DNA of 64,000 bases from Paenibacillus gyeongsangnamensis (GTDB lineage Bacteria; Bacillota; Bacilli; Paenibacillales; NBRC-103111). This document shows, piece after piece, positions 60,336 through 64,000 of the stretch. Made by a program: the position numbers and the translations under genes. Position 1 is the stretch's first letter, and each line of letters begins with the position of its first letter. The notes beneath the pieces are model-generated. The model was not told where the DNA came from and did not search any database. It was given only the letters and a program-made list of their open reading frames with translations. The DNA is taken from contig NZ_JAQAGZ010000027.1 in the NCBI RefSeq assembly GCF_027533625.1, positions 1-64,000 on the forward strand, read 5' to 3'.

Positions 60336-61281
60336 ATGGCAAAACCGAAGCTTAAGCCTCCAACGTTTCGCTGGTCGCCGTTCTCCAATAAGCAGCTGAA
60401 GGTTTTAACCTGGTGGATGCCCGGGGAAAGCCCGCATGCCGATAAGGACGCGCTGATCTGCGACGGATCGGTTCGGGCAGGCAAGACGATGTGTATGTCA
60501 TTCAGCTACATCGTCTGGGCCACAGAGACATTTAACGGCGATCAGTTCGGCATGGCCGGCAAGACGATCGGTGCTCTCAGCCGGAATGTCGTGGGTCCAC
60601 TCAAAAATATGCTTAGGAGCCGCGGGTATCGGGTGCATGATGATCTGACGGGCAATGTGCTGACGATTAGCCGCGGAATGAAGACGAATTACTTCTTCCT
60701 CTTCGGCGGCAAGGACGAGCGCAGCCAGGACCTGATCCAAGGGATCACATTGGCCGGCATGTTCTTCGATGAAGTTGCATTGATGCCGCAGAGCTTCGTC
60801 AACCAGGCAACAGCGCGTTGCTCCGTTAACGGGGCCAAGTTCTGGTTCAACTGCAACCCGGCGGGGCCGTACCACTGGTTCAAGATGGAATGGCTCGATC
60901 AGCTCGAGCGGAAAAACGCGCTGCACCTTCATTTCACGATGGAGGATAACCTTTCATTGTCGGAAAAGGTGCGTGAGCGATACAAGCGTATGTACACCGG
61001 GATTTTCTACAAGCGGTACATTCTCGGGCTCTGGGTGCTTGCTGAGGGCATCATCTACGACATGTGGGACGAAGATCAGAACACGTTCGAGGACGCCGAT
61101 CTGGTGCCTGGGTTCAAGATGCTGGCCCGGCGCTACATCGCGATCGACTACGGGACGAGTAACCCTATGGTGTTCCTGGACATATGGGACGACGGCGATA
61201 CGTGCTGGGTGCTGAACGAGTATTATTACGACGGCCGGGCCCGCGGCGTCCAGAAAGAAGACAGCCAGTACGCTGACGATT
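60336..61281 (+). CDS. Phage terminase large subunit, exon 1
   Basis: Residues 1-315 of a PBSX-type TerL: ATPase Walker A SVRAGKTM near residue 49, Walker B GMFFDEVA near 145, coupling motif WFNCNPAGP near 168, and the nuclease start IAIDYGTSNP near 270. The frame is broken after SQYADD by a group II intron whose GTGCG starts at 61282. ATG 60336 is used; TTG 60324 nearer to AGGAGG is an alternative. Packages DNA into the procapsid. Confidence 0.88.
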
Positions 61282-63142
61282 GTGCGCCACGAATGCGCGG
61301 CGCGTAAGAAAGCCAAAGCAATGCTGAACAAAAGATGAAGGCGGGCCCTTCGGAGCCGCTGTACAGGCGGAGGCTTCAAACCACCTTAAGCTGCTGCGGT
61401 CAAAAGCCGTGGTGGTGAGCGTTAAGGAAAAGGCAGAGCAAGACTCTGTCAGGTGAGTGCTACGGAGACGAACACAAGTCAATGGCTGATAAAGTGTCGA
61501 AAGCGTAGGGATGTCATCAAAACCAGGAGGGAGTCGTTGGCCTGGGATTAGTCTGGAGGAAACCTGTTTACTGTCCAGATGGTGGCCGGCATGAAGGCGG
61601 CGTGAACGTAGCACAGGCTTTTGTTCGGAACGTGGGAACCTACGACTCCGATGTTAATGGAAAAGTCCAAGCGGAAATCCCGCAAGGATAAAAGTACAGA
61701 TGCGGAGTATAGGGGCGGAATAGCCCGTAGTAGCAATGAACCCACTGAAAAGGTGGCGGAGCCAAGGGGCTGTGTTATCCGGTTTTGAAAATGCGTCAAC
61801 CGCGAAAGTGGGAGGAACAAATGGACAAAACAAAGTCGTATGAAATCTCAAAGCACAAGGTTTGGGAAGCCTATGAGCTAGTCAAGGCGAACAAAGGAGC
61901 GGCCGGGGTCGATGAAGAGTCGATACAGAAGTTCGAAGCCAACCTGAAAGACAACCTCTATAAAATCTGGAACCGAATGTCCTCAGGGAGTTACTTTCCC
62001 CCGCCAGTCAAAGCGGTAGAAATACCGAAGAAGAATGGCGGCGTCAGGATATTAGGGGTGCCAACTGTGTCAGATCGCATCGCGCAAATGACAGCTAAAC
62101 TGTACTTTGAGCCGACGGTGGAACCCATTTTCCATCCAGACTCTTACGGATACAGACCGGGAAAATCCGCTATTGATGCCGTTCGAGTGACAAGAACTCG
62201 CTGTTGGCGATACGACTGGGTGTTGGAATTTGACATCAAGGGTCTATTTGACAACATCGATCATGAGCTTCTTATGAAAGCGGTGAAGAAGCATACGGAC
62301 TGTGCGTGGGTCATTCTCTACATCGAAAGATGGCTAAAGGCTCCATTCCAAATGAAGAATGGAGACATCGTAGAACGAACTTCCGGCACACCACAAGGTG
62401 GGGTCATCAGTCCAGTACTTGCAAATCTGTTCATGCATTACACGTTTGATAAGTGGATGGGAATCGAACAGCCTCAAAATCCGTGGGCAAGATACGCGGA
62501 TGATGCAGTGATTCACTGCCGAACGAAAGAAGATGCTGAACAACTGCTAAAGAAACTCAAGGAGCGGTTTGCACAATGCAAACTCGAATTACATCCGGCG
62601 AAAACTCGGATTGTCTACTGCAAAGATGATGACCGTAATGGAGATCATCCGGAGATCAAGTTTGACTTCTTAGGATATACCTTTCAGCCAAGGAGGTCAA
62701 AGAACCGGCATGGAAAATTTTTCATTAACTTCACACCAGCGGTAAGCAACAAAGCGTGTAAAGCGATGAGACAGACAATACGAGGTTGGCGGATGCATTT
62801 GAAACCGGACATCACTATCCATGATCTGTCTCGGATGTTCAATGCGTCCATTAGAGGGTGGCTCAACTACTACGGGCACTTTTACAAGTCACAGCTATAC
62901 CCGGTTTTCCGCCATATGAATCAGGCGCTCGTCCAGTGGGCTAGAAGGAAATACAAGAAACTGGAGAGGCACAAGATTCGGGCAATTAGATGGCTGGGTC
63001 GACTTGCGAAGAACCTTCCCAGACTCTTTGCCCATTGGCAGTTAGGAATACTGCCTGCGGCTGGATAATGGGAGCCGGATGAGCCGAGAGGTTCACGTCC
63101 GGTTCTGAGAGGGCCTGAGGGTGCGATTCCCTCGGGCTACTT
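61282..63142 (+). mobile_element. Group II intron inserted in the terminase gene
   Basis: Starts with the canonical GTGCG at 61282-61286 and ends around 63140, after domain V (63072-63105, GAGCCGGATGAGC...GTCCGGTTC) and domain VI (CCTGAGGG/CCCTCGGG). It encodes a full RT/maturase. Splicing would rejoin terL between residue 315 and DLVEF/YLVEF. The exact 3' splice site is not fixed; the join must give two bases before GTGGAG or ACCTCG in frame. Confidence 0.92.
61821..63068 (+). CDS. ltrA: Group II intron-encoded reverse transcriptase/maturase
   Basis: 415 residues. RT blocks: VEIPKKNGGVRILGVPTVSDRI, FDIKGLFDNIDHELL, TSGTPQGGVISPVLANL, ARYADDAVIHC, FDFLGYTFQPR. A thumb/maturase domain X follows (GWLNYYGHFYKSQLYPVF) and a basic end. 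No HNH endonuclease domain. ATG 61821 has GGGAGG upstream. Promotes intron splicing and retrohoming. All seven RT blocks appear intact, so it may be active. Confidence 0.93.
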   Translation: MDKTKSYEISKHKVWEAYELVKANKGAAGVDEESIQKFEANLKDNLYKIWNRMSSGSYFPPPVKAVEIPKKNGGVRILGVPTVSDRIAQMTAKLYFEPTVEPIFHPDSYGYRPGKSAIDAVRVTRTRCWRYDWVLEFDIKGLFDNIDHELLMKAVKKHTDCAWVILYIERWLKAPFQMKNGDIVERTSGTPQGGVISPVLANLFMHYTFDKWMGIEQPQNPWARYADDAVIHCRTKEDAEQLLKKLKERFAQCKLELHPAKTRIVYCKDDDRNGDHPEIKFDFLGYTFQPRRSKNRHGKFFINFTPAVSNKACKAMRQTIRGWRMHLKPDITIHDLSRMFNASIRGWLNYYGHFYKSQLYPVFRHMNQALVQWARRKYKKLERHKIRAIRWLGRLAKNLPRLFAHWQLGILPAAG

Positions 63143-63490
63143 ACCTCGTGGAGTTCGTTGGTGATGAACGACCAGTCGCAACGATCCTTGATCCTTCAGC
63201 AGCCAGCTTTAGAGTCGCTTTGCGAAACAGAGGCGTGTACGTCAAGGATGCGGATAACGAAGTTGCGGACGGCATTCGGAATGTTTCTACGATGATGGCA
63301 AGGCGCAAGCTTCGGGTCCATCGTAGGAATTGCCCGAACTTTCTAAAAGAACGGGCCAGCTACATCTGGGACGAAAAAAGCCGTGCAGCGCGGCGAGGAA
63401 AAGCCATTGAAGCAGATGGATCATAGCATGGACGCCATAAGGTATTTCGTGAAAACGATCATCAGGCCTAGAAGGCTGGCAGCAGCATAG
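63143..63490 (+). CDS. Terminase large subunit, exon 2, with a one-base frameshift
   Basis: Encodes the rest of the TerL nuclease: DERPVATILDPSAASFRVAL, DADNEVADGIRNVS, RASYIWDEK. At 63376-63381 an A-run appears one base too long; the frame then yields an abnormal end (SRAARRG) instead of GEEKPLKQMDHSMDAIRYF, which continues in the other frame to the stop at 63488-63490. The last motif Asp in MDHSMDA (nuclease) depends on that correction. Confidence 0.8.
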
Positions 63491-63508
63491 GGGGAGGGGG
63501 GGGGTAAA

Positions 63509-63613
63509 ATGAACTGGTATAAATCAATTAAATACAGTTACCGAGAACCAAAAATAACCCGGTATGTATGGGTACCTTATAAGGGATTCGAGTCCGTATC
63601 TAGCGGTACTTGA
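63509..63613 (+). CDS. Possible start of the next phage gene, cut short
   Basis: ATG 63509 after a G-rich run encodes NWYKSIKYSYREPKITRYVW in 34 residues and stops just before an inverted repeat. The position after terL is where portal is expected, but the peptide is not recognisable as portal. Could be a remnant disrupted by the repeat. Confidence 0.35.
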   Translation: MNWYKSIKYSYREPKITRYVWVPYKGFESVSSGT

Positions 63614-63632
63614 AAACGAAAGCAATCGTGAG

Positions 63633-63715
63633 AAATACGGAGATTGTAAAAAGCAAAAATCACGCTGTTTTTCGATTGTTCCATGGAAGCGTAATCGGCT
63701 GTAATCGCCGTATTT
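63633..63715. repeat. Inverted repeat after the terminase gene
   Basis: AAATACGGAGATT (63633-63645) and AATCGCCGTATTT (63703-63715) are complementary at 12 of 13 positions, with further pairing inside. It may be an interspersed repeat that has landed in the phage late operon. The rest of 63716-63868 is non-coding. Confidence 0.55.
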
Positions 63716-63868
63716 GACCGAAAATGAAGATCGGACCGTCCAGACATCTGTACAAAATACGCGTTTTAAACAGTAGTGCCCGGCATTTACGTCAAGGATG
63801 GCAGCGAAGAGGAACAAACGGCTTATTCACGAAAGTATATCATTTTATAGGAAAAGGATGATACGATA

Positions 63869-64000
63869 ATGCCGAATACAAATGCTAAAGATGACATGTA
63901 TAACTTCCTGTGGACTGATTTGACATCCCGGATCAATGCACTAATCGCAACGGGCAATCCTGCCCAAGTATCCGATCTTCAAGCCGCTATTACTGCGAAT
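63869..64000 (+). CDS. Start of an unidentified phage ORF, cut by the window end
   Basis: ATG 63869 with AAAAGGATG upstream opens a frame of at least 44 codons (PNTNAKDDMYNFLWTDLTSR, then INALIATGNPAQVSDLQAAI). No family can be assigned from this part. It continues past the right edge. Confidence 0.55.
   Translation, partial: MPNTNAKDDMYNFLWTDLTSRINALIATGNPAQVSDLQAAITAN

Noticed and set aside
63121..63426. Separate 101-residue protein beginning at 63121
   Set aside because: Its first residues are translated intron RNA; the rest is exon 2 of the terminase large subunit.

Overview
The window looks like chromosomal DNA of a moderately high-GC, spore-forming Firmicute, most likely Paenibacillus or a close relative. 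The grounds are a CwlJ cortex hydrolase, an Sda sporulation checkpoint peptide, a Spo0E-type phosphatase, the DnaB/DnaI helicase-loading pair, HemQ, a Cu-amine-oxidase-type stalk lipoprotein and an aminofutalosine synthase (futalosine route to menaquinone). No rRNA or tRNA gene was recognised.

Layout. 1-296: 3' end of a group II intron and a large palindrome. 297-14366: core genes, including a DUF2515 protein, a stalk lipoprotein, SPFH and ribbon-helix-helix proteins, heme A synthase, a UbiD decarboxylase, NfuA/YuzB/YutJ, MqnE and an A-type Fe-S carrier. 14367-19320: an accessory, partly AT-rich island with YmaF, HAD and HIT proteins, small proteins, a second copy of the palindrome at the 5' end of a DUF6054 gene, and two tandem paralogues behind a LexA box. 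19472-28361: cwlJ, sda with a DnaA-box cluster, yumC, a Rex-box-associated NDH-2, hemQ, yuiB, dnaB and dnaI. 28430-36000: a multicopper oxidase, a broken Shedu-like nuclease gene, an aldo-keto reductase, MFS and HxlR genes, and a roughly 163-bp tandem-repeat array. 36103-52466: trxA, uvrC with an odd insert, a CPBP protease, a c-di-AMP riboswitch with ktrB/ktrA and a broken antiporter gene, LysR, sdhCAB, a LacI-led sugar cluster and a CDF exporter.

52651 to the right edge: a damaged prophage. It starts with a tyrosine integrase whose 5' end appears replaced, followed by many small phage ORFs, a retropepsin-like protein, a 5'-truncated group II intron, terminase small subunit, and a terminase large subunit split by a complete RT-encoding group II intron. 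The window ends inside an unrecognised phage ORF.

How genes work together. Respiration is strongly represented: CtaA, two NDH-2-like flavoproteins, menaquinone enzymes, SdhCAB, HemQ and Fe-S carriers. Potassium homeostasis is a single c-di-AMP-controlled unit. Replication control (DnaA boxes and sda; dnaB-dnaI) and the DNA-damage response (LexA box, uvrC) also occur. An unusual number of genes carry a single frameshift, nonsense codon or internal deletion (near 8.5, 9.46, 24.0, 31.1, 42.2, 43.45 and 63.38 kb), two of them in A-runs. This could be real decay or residual sequencing error, and those calls should be read with that in mind.
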